Below are positions 26,305 to 35,629 of a DNA stretch of 64,000 nucleotides, piece after piece. The stretch spans positions 1,426,001 through 1,490,000 of the forward strand of contig CP107208.1 of NCBI GenBank assembly GCA_025758045.1. The letters run 5' to 3'. Under the pieces are notes generated by a model. That model saw only the letters and a program-made list of their open reading frames with translations, did not search any database and was not told the origin of the DNA. The stretch's first letter is position 1; each line of letters begins with the position of its first letter. The position numbers and the translations under genes were made by a program. The stretch is from Oscillospiraceae bacterium. GTDB lineage: Bacteria; Bacillota; Clostridia; Oscillospirales; Ruminococcaceae.

Positions 26305-27234
26305 ATGCCCAATGAATTTCGCACTTCCGTCGGCGGCCAGGCCTTGATGGAAGGCATCATGATGCGCGGCCCCGAGAAGATCTGCTGTGCCGTGCGCAAG
26401 CCGGATGGGACCATCGACCTGACCTACGATAAGGTCGTGACCCGCTGGTACAACAAAGTGCCGCTGCTGCGCGGCGTCTGCAACATGGCCGAGAACCTGT
26501 ACAAAGGCTACAAGTACCTGATGCACGCCGCCGATGTGGCTATGGAGGGCGTCGAGGACGCCGAGCCGGAAAGCAAGCTGGACAAATGGCTGGACGAGCA
26601 CACCGGCCCGGTGTTCCAGAACGTGCTGATGACCTGCGCTGCCTTTGCCGGTGTGGCGCTGGCGCTGTTTTTGTTCACCTTTCTGCCCACCTTTTTGACC
26701 GGGCAGCTCATCCGCTTTATCCCGCTGGGCCGCTGGGGGCGCGTGATTTTAGAAGGCGCGCTGAAAATGGCCATCTTCCTTTTATATATGTTCCTGTGTA
26801 CCCGCATGAAGGAACTGCACCGCGTGTTTGAGTACCACGGCGCCGAGCATAAGACCATCGCCTGCTACGAGGCGGGCCTGCCGCTGACCGTGGAAAACAT
26901 CCGCAAGCAAAGCCGGTTCCATCCCCGCTGCGGCACCAGTTTTATGATCTTGGTCATTATCATCAGCATCTTTTTGTATGCGGTGTTGCCCTGGACCAGC
27001 ACCGGTCTGCGCATCGTGTACAAGCTGTGCATGTTCCCGCTGCTAGTGGGCGTGTGCTATGAAATTCTAAAGTGGGCCGGCCGCTCCCACAGCATGCTGT
27101 CCCGTATCGTATCCCAGCCGGGGCTGTGGATGCAGAGGTTGACGACCTTTGAGCCGGACGACTCGATGATCGAAGTTGCTATTGCGGCAGTGACCCCGGT
27201 ACTGCCCGAAAATCAGGAGGAAGCCCGCTGGTGA
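26305..27234 (+). CDS. DUF1385 (YqhQ-like) membrane protein
   Basis: 309 residues. Opening SVGGQALMEGIMMRGPEK, the strand FEYHGAEHKTIACYE near 175-190 and FHPRCGTSF are characteristic of DUF1385, a putative metal-dependent membrane enzyme family. Four to five hydrophobic spans lie between 105 and 260. RBS AAGGAG. The stop overlaps the GTG start of prmC; DUF1385-prmC adjacency is common in Firmicutes. A small symmetrical TTATAC-C-GTATAA lies just upstream at 26274. Confidence 0.9.
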   Translation: MPNEFRTSVGGQALMEGIMMRGPEKICCAVRKPDGTIDLTYDKVVTRWYNKVPLLRGVCNMAENLYKGYKYLMHAADVAMEGVEDAEPESKLDKWLDEHTGPVFQNVLMTCAAFAGVALALFLFTFLPTFLTGQLIRFIPLGRWGRVILEGALKMAIFLLYMFLCTRMKELHRVFEYHGAEHKTIACYEAGLPLTVENIRKQSRFHPRCGTSFMILVIIISIFLYAVLPWTSTGLRIVYKLCMFPLLVGVCYEILKWAGRSHSMLSRIVSQPGLWMQRLTTFEPDDSMIEVAIAAVTPVLPENQEEARW

Positions 27235-28073
27235 ACGCTGCTTATCAAAAACTTTGTGCCCGGCTGATGATGGCCGGGGTACCCGATGCCCGCTTTGACG
27301 CGGCGCAGTTGTATACATTTGTGACAGGCCGTGACCACAGGCTGGACGACGGCCCCACCGCCGAGGAAGCTTCCCGCCTGCAGGTGCTGGCCGAGCGCCG
27401 CGCGGGCCGCGAACCCCTGCAATACCTGCTGGGGGAGTGGGACTTTCTGGACTTTACCCTCAAGGTCGGCCGCGGCGTGCTTTGCCCCCGTGCCGACAGC
27501 GAGGTCGTCTGCGAGACCGCCATCGAGCTGCTGAAGGACAGCGAGGCCCCGGTAGTCTACGACCTGTGCGCCGGTACCGGCTGCCTGGGCCTGGGCATTG
27601 CCCGCGCTGTGCCCAGTGCCAAGGTGACCTGCGTGGAGTTGAGCCACGACGCCTGGCCCTACCTGACCGCCAATGTGGCGGCGCTGGGCGGCAAGGCCAC
27701 CCAGGCCGAGCGCGGCGACGTGATGAACTACTATACCCAGATCGAGCCGGAGAGCGCCGACCTCATCATCTCCAATCCGCCTTACCTGACGGCCCGCGAG
27801 ATGCAGAATTTAATGCCCGAGACCGCCAGGGAGCCGGCCATGGCGCTGGACGGCGGCGCGGACGGCCTGGACTTTTACCGCGTGCTGGTGCGCCAGTATT
27901 ACGATGCGGTGCGCCCCGGCGGCTGGCTGGTGCTGGAGATCGGCTACGCCCAGGCCGAGGCTGTGCTGGAGCTGGGCAAGGCTGCCGGTTGGCAGGCTGG
28001 CACCTGCCGCAAGGATGCAGGTGGCAATGACCGGGTAGTTTTTTTCCGAAAACCGCTTGAAAATCCTGTTTAA
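27231..28073 (+). CDS. prmC: peptide chain release factor N5-glutamine methyltransferase
   Basis: 280 residues. Methylates the Gln of the GGQ motif in release factors with S-adenosylmethionine. Landmarks: the N-terminal helical domain with QYLLGEWDF, the SAM-binding DLCAGTGCLGLGIA near 105-120, and the catalytic NPPY (SNPPYLT). GTG start at 27231 overlapping the DUF1385 stop (GTGA); GAGG upstream. Confidence 0.93.
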   Translation: MNAAYQKLCARLMMAGVPDARFDAAQLYTFVTGRDHRLDDGPTAEEASRLQVLAERRAGREPLQYLLGEWDFLDFTLKVGRGVLCPRADSEVVCETAIELLKDSEAPVVYDLCAGTGCLGLGIARAVPSAKVTCVELSHDAWPYLTANVAALGGKATQAERGDVMNYYTQIEPESADLIISNPPYLTAREMQNLMPETAREPAMALDGGADGLDFYRVLVRQYYDAVRPGGWLVLEIGYAQAEAVLELGKAAGWQAGTCRKDAGGNDRVVFFRKPLENPV

Positions 28074-28098
28074 GGTACTACTAAAACACAACAAACAG

Positions 28099-28127
28099 TT
28101 GTACTGCGTGTGAAAATCGTGTATAAT
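28099..28127 (+). promoter_or_regulatory. sigma-70-type promoter for recA
   Basis: TTGTAC (28099-28104), 17 bases, TATAAT (28122-28127), 73 bases before the recA ATG. I see no clear Gram-positive LexA box (GAAC-N4-GTTC type) over it. Confidence 0.8.
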
Positions 28128-28199
28128 AGGGGCATCTGGGAAATAATACCCCTGTACTACCTTGCAATTGTGTTTTTGAGATAAAAGGAGAGCAAAACC

Positions 28200-29381
28200 A
28201 TGGCAGCAAAAAAAGATACGACACCCAAGACCCCCGGCCCGGCCTCTGACAAGAAGCAGGCGTTGGAAACGGCCCTGGCGCAGATCGAAAAACAGTTTGG
28301 CAAAGGCGCCGTGATGAAGCTGGGCGCCAACATCGCCATGCAGGTCGACGCCATCCCCACCGGCAGCCTGGGCCTGGACCTGGCCCTGGGTATCGGCGGT
28401 GTGCCCCGCGGCCGTATCATCGAGGTCTACGGCCCCGAATCCTCTGGTAAAACTACGCTGGCTCTGCACATTCTGGCCGAAGCCCAGAAGATGGGCGGCG
28501 AAGTCGCGTTCATCGACGTTGAGCATGCGCTGGACCCCGTGTACGCCGCCGCGTTGGGCGTAGACATTGACAGCCTGCTGGTCAGCCAGCCGGATACCGG
28601 TGAGCAGGCCATGGAAATCTGCGAAGCACTGGTGCGCTCCGGCGCTATCGATGCCATTATCGTGGACTCGGTCGCTGCTATGGTGCCCAAAGCCGAAATC
28701 GAGGGCGAGATGGGCGACAGCCATGTCGGCCTGCAGGCCCGCCTGATGAGCCAGGCTCTGCGTAAGCTGACCGGCGTTATCGGCAAGACGAACACCGTCT
28801 GCATCTTCATCAACCAGCTGCGTGAGAAGGTCGGCGTGGTCTACGGCAGCCCCGAGGTCACCACCGGCGGCCGCGCGCTGAAATACTACTCCAGCGTGCG
28901 TATCGACGTGCGCCGTATCGAGGGCCTGAAGGACTCCACCGGCGCTTTCATCGGCAACCGCACCCGCGCCAAGGTCGTGAAAAACAAGGTGGCCCCGCCG
29001 TTCCGCGAGGCTGAGTTTGACATCATGTTCGGCGAGGGCATCTCTAAAATCGGTGAGATTTTGGACCTGGGCGTCAAGCTGGGCGTTGTGCAGAAGAGCG
29101 GCGCCTGGTTCAACTACGGCGATGTCCGCCTGGGCCAGGGCCGCGATAACGCCAAGATCTTCCTGAAAGAGCACCCGGAGATCTCGGACGAGATCGAGAA
29201 GATCGTGCGTGCCAATGCGGACCGCCTGCTGGCCGCCGGTAAAAAGGGCACCGTGAAGCCGCTGGACCCCTCGGAAATCGTTAAGCCGGCCGCCGATGGG
29301 GAAGCCCCTGCCGCAGCCTCCGCCCCCGCTGCCAAGACCACCGGCAGTGAGGTAGACCTGGACATCATGGTTGATGAATAA
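28200..29381 (+). CDS. recA: recombinase RecA
   Basis: 393 residues. DNA-dependent ATPase that pairs homologous strands and triggers LexA cleavage. Walker A GPESSGKTT at 78-86, AIIVDSVAA as Walker B, VGLQARLMSQALRKLT (loop L1 region) and INQLREKVGVVYG (loop L2 region) are intact. The N-terminus carries a short Lys/Pro/Thr-rich extension and the C-terminus an Ala/Pro-rich then acidic tail. RBS AAAGGAG. recX follows with a one-base overlap and likely modulates RecA. Confidence 0.97.
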   Translation: MAAKKDTTPKTPGPASDKKQALETALAQIEKQFGKGAVMKLGANIAMQVDAIPTGSLGLDLALGIGGVPRGRIIEVYGPESSGKTTLALHILAEAQKMGGEVAFIDVEHALDPVYAAALGVDIDSLLVSQPDTGEQAMEICEALVRSGAIDAIIVDSVAAMVPKAEIEGEMGDSHVGLQARLMSQALRKLTGVIGKTNTVCIFINQLREKVGVVYGSPEVTTGGRALKYYSSVRIDVRRIEGLKDSTGAFIGNRTRAKVVKNKVAPPFREAEFDIMFGEGISKIGEILDLGVKLGVVQKSGAWFNYGDVRLGQGRDNAKIFLKEHPEISDEIEKIVRANADRLLAAGKKGTVKPLDPSEIVKPAADGEAPAAASAPAAKTTGSEVDLDIMVDE

Positions 29382-29995
29382 TGCCCCAGCTGACACAAAT
29401 CAAGGAAACGAAAAAAGGCCGTATGGCGCTGTTTTTTGACGGCAAGTTTGCCTTTTCCCTCGATGCGGATACCTTTGCCAAGGCTGACCTGCACGAGGAA
29501 GACCTGCTGGAAGAATGGCAGATCGAGGACCTGCGCAAGCAGAGCGACACCCGCCGTGCGCTGGATAAGGCCATGGATTATCTCTCGCTGCGGGACCATG
29601 CGGCGGGGGAACTGTACCAGAAACTCTGCCGCAAGTTCGACGAGCACAGCGCCGCCTACGCGGTGGCGCGCGCCGGAGAACTGGGCCTTTTGAACGATGC
29701 CGATTTTGCCCGCCGCCGTGCCGCGGAGCTGCTGCGCAAGCGGAAATCCCGCCGCGAAATTTTGCTGGACCTGACGGCGAAGGGTATCGACCGCGATACC
29801 GCTGCCGAAGCCGTGGAAGCACTGTATGCCGAAGCCGATGACGGCGAAGACCCTGAACTGGCCAATGCCCGCGCCCTGGTGGAGCGGCACTATGCCGCCA
29901 AACTGGCCGCCGGCAAGCGGGATCAGGTAGCGGCCGCGCTGGCCCGCCGCGGGTTCAGCCACAGTGTCATCCGCGCCGCGCTGGCGGAGGATTGA
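29381..29995 (+). CDS. recX: regulatory protein RecX
   Basis: 204 residues. Binds RecA filaments and limits their growth or activity. The three tandem three-helix repeats of the family are seen (DKAMDYLSLRDHAAGELYQKL; LGLLNDADFARRRAAELL; GFSHSVIRAAL). The start ATG overlaps the recA stop (TAATG), the usual recA-recX coupling. Confidence 0.9.
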   Translation: MPQLTQIKETKKGRMALFFDGKFAFSLDADTFAKADLHEEDLLEEWQIEDLRKQSDTRRALDKAMDYLSLRDHAAGELYQKLCRKFDEHSAAYAVARAGELGLLNDADFARRRAAELLRKRKSRREILLDLTAKGIDRDTAAEAVEALYAEADDGEDPELANARALVERHYAAKLAAGKRDQVAAALARRGFSHSVIRAALAED

Positions 29996-30030
29996 CAGCG
30001 CAAAAACATACTGTATATAAAGGAAGTTCT

Positions 30031-31371
30031 ATGAAGATTGCGATCATCTCCCTCGGCTGCCCCAAAAACCAGGTGGACGCCGACGTTTTCTGCCACGCCC
30101 TCATCAAGGACGGCCACACCACCGTGGCGGACCCGGCCGAAGCAGACATCATCATCATCAACACCTGCGGCTTTATCGAGTCCGCCAAGGCCGAAGCCAT
30201 CGAAAACATTCTGATGGCCTGCCAGTACAAGCAGCAGAACCCGGACCTGAAGGTCGTCGTCACCGGCTGCCTGGCCGAGCGCTATAAGCAGCAGATCGTG
30301 CAGGAGATCCCCGAGGTCGACGCCGTTGTCGGCATTGGCTCCAACGCCGCGCTGCCTGCCATCGTGCGCCGCCTTTGCGCTGCCGGTGCGGGCCAGATCG
30401 AGAGCTACGGCCCCAAGACCGATATGCAGTTGGGTGGTGCCCGTGTTATCTCCACCCCGCGCCACTATGCGTACTTAAAAATTGCCGAGGGCTGCAACAA
30501 CCGCTGCCACTACTGCGCCATCCCGCTTATCCGCGGCCCGCTGCGCAGCCGTGAAATTAAGGATTGCGTGGCCGAGGCCCGCTGGCTGGCAGGGGAAGGC
30601 GTCAAGGAGCTGATTCTGGTCGCCCAGGACCCCACCGCTTATGGCGAGGATTGGGGCAAGCCGGGCGCGGTTTGCCAGCTGCTGGACGAGCTGCAGGCCA
30701 TCGACGGCATCCGCTGGATCCGCGTGCTGTATGCCTATCCTGAACGTATCACCGATGAATTTATCGCCGCGCTGGTCCGCAACACCAAGGTGGTGCCGTA
30801 CCTGGACCTGCCCATCCAGCATTGCGACGACGCTGTGCTGAAGGCGATGAACCGCCGCGGCGGCCGCAAGGAAATTGAGGACGCCATCCACCGCCTGCGC
30901 AAGGCCATCCCCGGCATCACGCTGCGCACCACGCTGATCGCGGGCTTCCCCGGCGAGACCGAGGAGCAGTACGCCGAGCTGTGCGACTTTGTCAAGACGA
31001 TGAAGTTTGACCGCTTGGGCTGCTTTGCCTACTCGGCCGAGGAAAACACCGTGGCCGCCAAGATGGACGGCCAACTGGACGAGGAGACCAAACAGCGCCG
31101 CGCGGACCATATCATGGAACTGCAGGCCGAAGTCAGCGCCGAGCGCGAAGGCGAAAAGGTCGGCCAAACGCTGGAATGTGTCTGCGACGGTGTGGACGAC
31201 GAGACCGGCATGTATCTGCTGCGCTCCAAGGCCGATTGCCCGGAGATCGACGGCAACGTGCTGACCCCCGCTGATACCCCGCTGGAGACCGGCGCGTTCT
31301 ATAACGTGACCATCACTGACTCTGACACTTACGACCTGTACGGCTACGTGGAAGAAAAGCTGGAGGACTAA
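30031..31371 (+). CDS. rimO: ribosomal protein S12 methylthiotransferase
   Basis: 446 residues. Radical-SAM enzyme that adds a methylthio group to an Asp of ribosomal protein S12. The UPF0004 domain cysteines C10, C46 and C80 hold one cluster; the radical-SAM triad C155-x3-C159-x2-C162 (CNNRCHYC) holds the other; a TRAM domain ends the protein. SLGCPKNQVD at the start favours RimO over MiaB. The ATG at 30031 follows AAAGGAAG; the longer frame from 29992 overlaps recX without an RBS. Confidence 0.94.
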   Translation: MKIAIISLGCPKNQVDADVFCHALIKDGHTTVADPAEADIIIINTCGFIESAKAEAIENILMACQYKQQNPDLKVVVTGCLAERYKQQIVQEIPEVDAVVGIGSNAALPAIVRRLCAAGAGQIESYGPKTDMQLGGARVISTPRHYAYLKIAEGCNNRCHYCAIPLIRGPLRSREIKDCVAEARWLAGEGVKELILVAQDPTAYGEDWGKPGAVCQLLDELQAIDGIRWIRVLYAYPERITDEFIAALVRNTKVVPYLDLPIQHCDDAVLKAMNRRGGRKEIEDAIHRLRKAIPGITLRTTLIAGFPGETEEQYAELCDFVKTMKFDRLGCFAYSAEENTVAAKMDGQLDEETKQRRADHIMELQAEVSAEREGEKVGQTLECVCDGVDDETGMYLLRSKADCPEIDGNVLTPADTPLETGAFYNVTITDSDTYDLYGYVEEKLED

Positions 31372-31374
31372 GGT

Positions 31375-31950
31375 ATGAATCTGCCCAATAAACTTACAAT
31401 GATGCGTGTTGTTTTGGTACCGGTGTTTATGGTATTTGCCGCACTGGCCCAATATGGCACAGCGGATTTTAACGCAACCTTCTCGCTGGTAGCGGGCATT
31501 ATCTTCACCGTGGCCAGCATCACCGATTTTCTGGACGGTTATATTGCCCGGAAAAACCATCTGGTCACCGATTTTGGCAAGTTCATGGACCCGCTGGCCG
31601 ATAAGTGCCTGACCACCGCCGCCTTTATTTATATGGTGGTGGATGGTGTATGCTCGCCCATTGTGCTGGCCGTGATCTTGTTCCGCGAGTTTGCGGTGGC
31701 AGGTGTGCGGATGATTGCCGCCGAGACGGGCACGGTGATTGCCGCCAATATGTGGGGCAAGGTCAAGACCGTGCTGCAGATGTTGACCATCATCTTCTAT
31801 TACTTTGCCGCTGCGCTGGCCGGGCCTACCGATGTGGGCGTGGTCAGCCTGGTGACCGTGGTGCTGTGCTGGCTGTGCGGCGCGGCCACGCTGCTGTCCG
31901 GCTGCATCTACCTGTGGCAGAACCGCCAGCTGTTTATGCAGGCAAAGTAA
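31375..31950 (+). CDS. pgsA: CDP-diacylglycerol-glycerol-3-phosphate 3-phosphatidyltransferase
   Basis: 191 residues, with about five membrane spans. The CDP-alcohol phosphotransferase signature DGYIARKN...GKFMDPLADK is complete (DGxxAR-x8-GxxxDxxxD). NLPNKLTMMRV at the N-terminus is typical of PgsA, which makes phosphatidylglycerol phosphate. It begins four bases after rimO, with AGG upstream. Confidence 0.93.
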   Translation: MNLPNKLTMMRVVLVPVFMVFAALAQYGTADFNATFSLVAGIIFTVASITDFLDGYIARKNHLVTDFGKFMDPLADKCLTTAAFIYMVVDGVCSPIVLAVILFREFAVAGVRMIAAETGTVIAANMWGKVKTVLQMLTIIFYYFAAALAGPTDVGVVSLVTVVLCWLCGAATLLSGCIYLWQNRQLFMQAK

Positions 31951-31962
31951 TACCTTTGCTGC

Positions 31963-31994
31963 TGCAGGGGCGGATGCTCGCATCGACCCCTACA
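31963..31994. repeat. family A minimal element (copy 4)
   Basis: TGCAGGGGCGGATGC and GCATCGACCCCTACA meet almost without interior sequence, giving a single hairpin. It shows that the two ends of the 152-base copy at 19818 can exist alone. Confidence 0.7.
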
Positions 31995-32034
31995 ATAGGG
32001 AGCGGCTGAATCCAACCATCAAGGAGCTATTGTT

Positions 32035-33978
32035 TTGCAAAAATCAACACTCCAAACAAAACTGCATAATTTTTACGGCAGGATGACCCGTGCAGAGCGG
32101 GCCGTCCTGCTTCTGTTGTGTATCTTTGCCGTTAAATTTGTGTGCAGCACCGTGGCGCACTTTGTGCCCGCGCTGCAGGGCATTGATATGCTGGGCAGCG
32201 GGCGGCACCCGGTGGATGTCTGGCTGCTGCTGCTCTCCTGCACGGCGGTGCTGGGCACCTGGTGCCTTTACCGCCGCGCGGCCAAAGCACTGGATGCCCG
32301 GCTGACGAAGTTCGACGCCGTGGTGCTGGCCATCTGCATCGCGGCCAGCGCCGCCTTTTACCTGCACGCTATGGTGGGGCGGCAAAGCCTGTACCTGTGG
32401 GACAATGCCACCTACTATAACCTGCAGATCCGGCTGGAATCCAACTTTGCAGACGGCGTATTTACCGGCGTAGGTTCGACGATCTATAAGACCTGGTTCA
32501 ATGATTACGCGCCGCTGGTCATCAATTTGCTGGCCGAGCCGTTCTTTATGTTCACGCCGCGCACGGCCAACACCTTTGCGCTGCTGTGCGGGCTTTTGGT
32601 GCCCACGCTGGTCTATTACAGCGCATGGGTGCTGCTGGCGGTGCTGCGCCGCCAGTGCCGGCCCAAAGCGCCCCGCCTGTTTACCGCGCTGGGCCTGGCC
32701 ATGACCACCCTGCTGCCGCTTTTGCATATTGCGCTGTACCGCGGCATGCCGGACCTGCTGGGTGTGGCCTTTGCGCTGATGCTGCTGGCACTGGGCATCG
32801 GGTATGATTTCTCAGCCCCTGCCCCGGCGCGGCTGGTGAGCATGGCTGCCTTTACCGGCCTGTTGATGCTGACCCGCCGCAGCTACATGTTTACCGTGGC
32901 AGCCTTTTTTGTACTGTACGGCGTGTGGGTGCTGGCACGGGCAGCATTGCAAAAGCAGGGGACGGCAGCCCTTTGTTTTGCAAAATTTGCTGTTACATCG
33001 CTGATTTGTGTGGGCGTGCCGCTGGTGCCCATGTTCTGGCGCATCGTAAAGGCCGATTACAGCGACCGCTACGCCACCTACCAGACCGGCGGCTTTTTGG
33101 CCGAGCTGGACCACCAGCGGGTCTACCTGGGGTATTTCATCGGGATTTTGTTTGTAATTGGAATTTTGTACGCACTGTATAAAAAACAAACAAGATTTCT
33201 AACTGTATTATCGGCCGTTGGTTCGGTGCTCACCGTCTTTCTCGTGACCAAAGTGCAGAACATGGACGACCACCAATCACTGGCGGTGGCGCCGTTTTAC
33301 CTGCTGGGGCTGTACATGCTGGCTCTGCTGGCGGCGAACCTGCCCGGCAAATGGCTGCGCCGCGCCCTGGCCGCGCTGGTCAGCGTGGGGTGCGCTATCA
33401 ACTTTGCGGGGTGCAGCCAGCTGATGCCTATCAAGCTGCCCGGCGCGTGGTACAGCGGCCTGTTTTTCACCATCGATAACGAGCGCACCGATATGGCCCA
33501 GATCGCCGAGGTGAACGACTTCCTGCGGGAAAACTGCGAGGGGGACAACTCCGCCTACATGATCTGCCATGGCCTGACCTACAGTGCCGATGTCTTCCGC
33601 GCGGCGGCCCTGCCGGACGAGAGCATTCGCTCCATTCTGGCTTACGGTGCGGTCAACCCGGGCAACGATGCCTTCCCGAAAGAACTATTTACGGCACAGA
33701 TCGTGCTGACCTGCACGCCCTTTGACCCCAGCAACCATACCGAGAAGATCAACAGCGCCTTTTTGGAGAACGTCGAGACCCTGCACTGCTTTGAGGTGGC
33801 GGCGGAATTTGACATGGGCAACGGCTACACCATCACGGCCTACCGCCGCGTAAAAGCCCCGGCAGTGGCCGAGCTGGACGCCTACCGCCGCTGGCTGGCC
33901 GAGGAGGACGAGCAGTTTCCCTACAATTTCAGCGCCGTGTGGGACCAGCTGGAAACAGAGCTCGCAAATAACGGATAA
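32035..33978 (+). CDS. large polytopic membrane protein, GT39-like glycosyltransferase
   Basis: 647 residues. About eleven hydrophobic spans in the first 470 residues; an early loop with LWDNATYYNLQ supplies the acidic residue expected of GT-C enzymes. A C-terminal soluble domain of about 175 residues follows. The start is a TTG at 32035, with AAGGAG eight bases upstream; no ATG nearby has an RBS. A short AT-richer patch near 33150-33220 stands out. No genetic neighbour explains its substrate. Other GT-C-like genes at 11547, 13287, 35630, 47112 and 51022 suggest a rich surface-glycan repertoire. Confidence 0.72.
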   Translation: MQKSTLQTKLHNFYGRMTRAERAVLLLLCIFAVKFVCSTVAHFVPALQGIDMLGSGRHPVDVWLLLLSCTAVLGTWCLYRRAAKALDARLTKFDAVVLAICIAASAAFYLHAMVGRQSLYLWDNATYYNLQIRLESNFADGVFTGVGSTIYKTWFNDYAPLVINLLAEPFFMFTPRTANTFALLCGLLVPTLVYYSAWVLLAVLRRQCRPKAPRLFTALGLAMTTLLPLLHIALYRGMPDLLGVAFALMLLALGIGYDFSAPAPARLVSMAAFTGLLMLTRRSYMFTVAAFFVLYGVWVLARAALQKQGTAALCFAKFAVTSLICVGVPLVPMFWRIVKADYSDRYATYQTGGFLAELDHQRVYLGYFIGILFVIGILYALYKKQTRFLTVLSAVGSVLTVFLVTKVQNMDDHQSLAVAPFYLLGLYMLALLAANLPGKWLRRALAALVSVGCAINFAGCSQLMPIKLPGAWYSGLFFTIDNERTDMAQIAEVNDFLRENCEGDNSAYMICHGLTYSADVFRAAALPDESIRSILAYGAVNPGNDAFPKELFTAQIVLTCTPFDPSNHTEKINSAFLENVETLHCFEVAAEFDMGNGYTITAYRRVKAPAVAELDAYRRWLAEEDEQFPYNFSAVWDQLETELANNG

Positions 33979-33988
33979 TACGTTACTT

Positions 33989-34129
33989 TTATAAGCATCG
34001 CGCACCGCCTAAGTGGCCTTTTTGCTCGCATACTGCGTTGCTTTCCCTTGCAATCCGTCAGGGTTGCTGCGGAAAAGCGCCTTGCCTGCGGGCAAAAAGT
34101 TATGTCCATTCGGCGCACCCTGCTTATAA
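33989..34129. repeat. MITE-like inverted-repeat element (family E, single copy)
   Basis: 141 bases between two coding regions. The left end TTATAAGCATCGCGCACCG and the inverted right end TTATAAGCAGGGTGCGCCG match at 16 of 19 to 21 positions. The interior holds GCAACGCAG-like and GCGAGCA-like words on the complementary strand that recall the interior of family B. No ORF with an RBS is seen. Confidence 0.55.
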
Positions 34130-34143
34130 AAGCAACTTAAGTC

Positions 34144-34172
34144 TTGCAACCGCCCGCTGCGGCGGCTATAAT
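34144..34172 (+). promoter_or_regulatory. sigma-70-type promoter for cysS
   Basis: TTGCAA (34144-34149), 17 bases, TATAAT (34167-34172). The leader to the cysS ATG is only about 30 nt, so there is no room for a T-box. Confidence 0.85.
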
Positions 34173-34211
34173 AGAAACCAAGGAAACCTTTTTGAGAGAG
34201 GAAAGTGTATC

Positions 34212-35609
34212 ATGCAGATCTTTAACACCATGTCCCGCCAGAAAGAGGAATTTGTTCCGCAGACTCCCGGTGAATACCGTATCTACGTCTGCGGCCCTAC
34301 GGTTTATAACTACATCCACATCGGCAATGCCCGCCCGATGATCGTGTTTGACACCCTGCGCCGCTATCTGGAATATTGCGGCAATAAGGTCTACTATGTT
34401 TCCAACATCACCGATATTGACGATAAGCTGATTAAAAAAGGCCAGGAAGAGGGCACCAGCATGCAGGAGGTGGCCCGCAAGTTTGAGGCCGAGTACATCA
34501 AGGACTCTGACGGTCTGAATGTCAAGGCGCCTACCGTGCGCCCCCGCGCTACCGAGCATATCGGGGAGATCATCCACATCGTCAAGGACCTGGTCGACTC
34601 CGGCCATGCTTACGTGGCCCGCAACGGCGACGTGTACTTCCGCGTGAAGTCTGACCCCGGCTACGGCAAGCTGAGCCACCTGAATCTGGACGACCTGGAG
34701 AGCGGTAACCGCGCCCTGCGCAGCCAGATGGATGACGATTTGAAGGAAGATCCCGCGGATTTCGCCGTCTGGAAGGCCGCCAAGCCCGGCGAGCCCTACT
34801 GGGAAAGCCCCTGGGGCCACGGCCGCCCCGGCTGGCACATTGAGTGCAGCGCCATGGCCCGTAAGCACCTGGGCAAGATCATCGACCTGCATGCCGGCGG
34901 TCAGGACCTGATTTTCCCCCATCACGAGAACGAGATCGCCCAGAGCGAGTGCGCCAACGGCTGCACCTTCAGCCGCTACTGGATGCACAACGGCTTCCTG
35001 AACATCAACAACGAGAAGATGTCCAAGAGCGCCAACAACTTCTTCACTGTGCGTGAAATTGCCGATAAGTACGGCTACGAGCCTATCCGCTACTTTATGC
35101 TGACGGCTGGTTACCGCATGCCGCTGAACTATACCGTCGACCTGATCGAGAGCTGCAAGAACAGTCTGGAGCGCATGTACACCTGCCGCGACAACCTGGA
35201 CTTTGCCATTGAGCATGCCCACGGCACGGACACCGCCCTGGCCGCCAAGTGTGAGGAAGCCCGCACCAAGTTTAAGACTGCTATGGACGACGACCTGAAC
35301 ACCCCCGATGCGCTGGCCGCCATCTTTGACCTGGTCAAGGACATCAACACCCTGTCCGATGCCTCCGACAAGGCCACGCTGGAGAGCGCCGCCAAGACCT
35401 TTGATGAGCTGACAGGCGTGCTGGGCCTGCTGTACAACCGCAAAAAGACCGACGCTATCCCCGCTGAGGTGACCGCCCTGGTGGAGGAGCGCGCCGCTGC
35501 CAAGAAGGCCAAGGACTGGGGCCGCGCCGATGCGATCCGCGCTCAGCTGACCGAGATGGGCTGGAGCGTGACCGACACCGCCCAGGGGCCGAAGATCGCC
35601 AAGCTGTAA
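34212..35609 (+). CDS. cysS: cysteinyl-tRNA synthetase
   Basis: 465 residues, normal length. Charges tRNA-Cys. The class-I motifs HIGNAR near 36-41 and KMSKS near 271-275, the zinc ligand Cys in YVCGPTVYN and the WHIECSAMA segment are present, followed by the helical anticodon-binding region. The ATG at 34212 follows GAGAGGAAAG; the longer reading from 34038 runs upstream of the promoter and is rejected. Confidence 0.96.
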   Translation: MQIFNTMSRQKEEFVPQTPGEYRIYVCGPTVYNYIHIGNARPMIVFDTLRRYLEYCGNKVYYVSNITDIDDKLIKKGQEEGTSMQEVARKFEAEYIKDSDGLNVKAPTVRPRATEHIGEIIHIVKDLVDSGHAYVARNGDVYFRVKSDPGYGKLSHLNLDDLESGNRALRSQMDDDLKEDPADFAVWKAAKPGEPYWESPWGHGRPGWHIECSAMARKHLGKIIDLHAGGQDLIFPHHENEIAQSECANGCTFSRYWMHNGFLNINNEKMSKSANNFFTVREIADKYGYEPIRYFMLTAGYRMPLNYTVDLIESCKNSLERMYTCRDNLDFAIEHAHGTDTALAAKCEEARTKFKTAMDDDLNTPDALAAIFDLVKDINTLSDASDKATLESAAKTFDELTGVLGLLYNRKKTDAIPAEVTALVEERAAAKKAKDWGRADAIRAQLTEMGWSVTDTAQGPKIAKL

Positions 35610-35629
35610 TTTGTAATTGATTTGCTGTT

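Noticed and set aside
28080..28199. LexA/SOS box in the recA promoter
   Set aside because: No GAAC-N4-GTTC-type palindrome could be found near the -35 or -10.
33979..34211. T-box leader for cysS
   Set aside because: The promoter at 34144-34172 leaves only about 30 nt of leader, and no T-box sequence is present.
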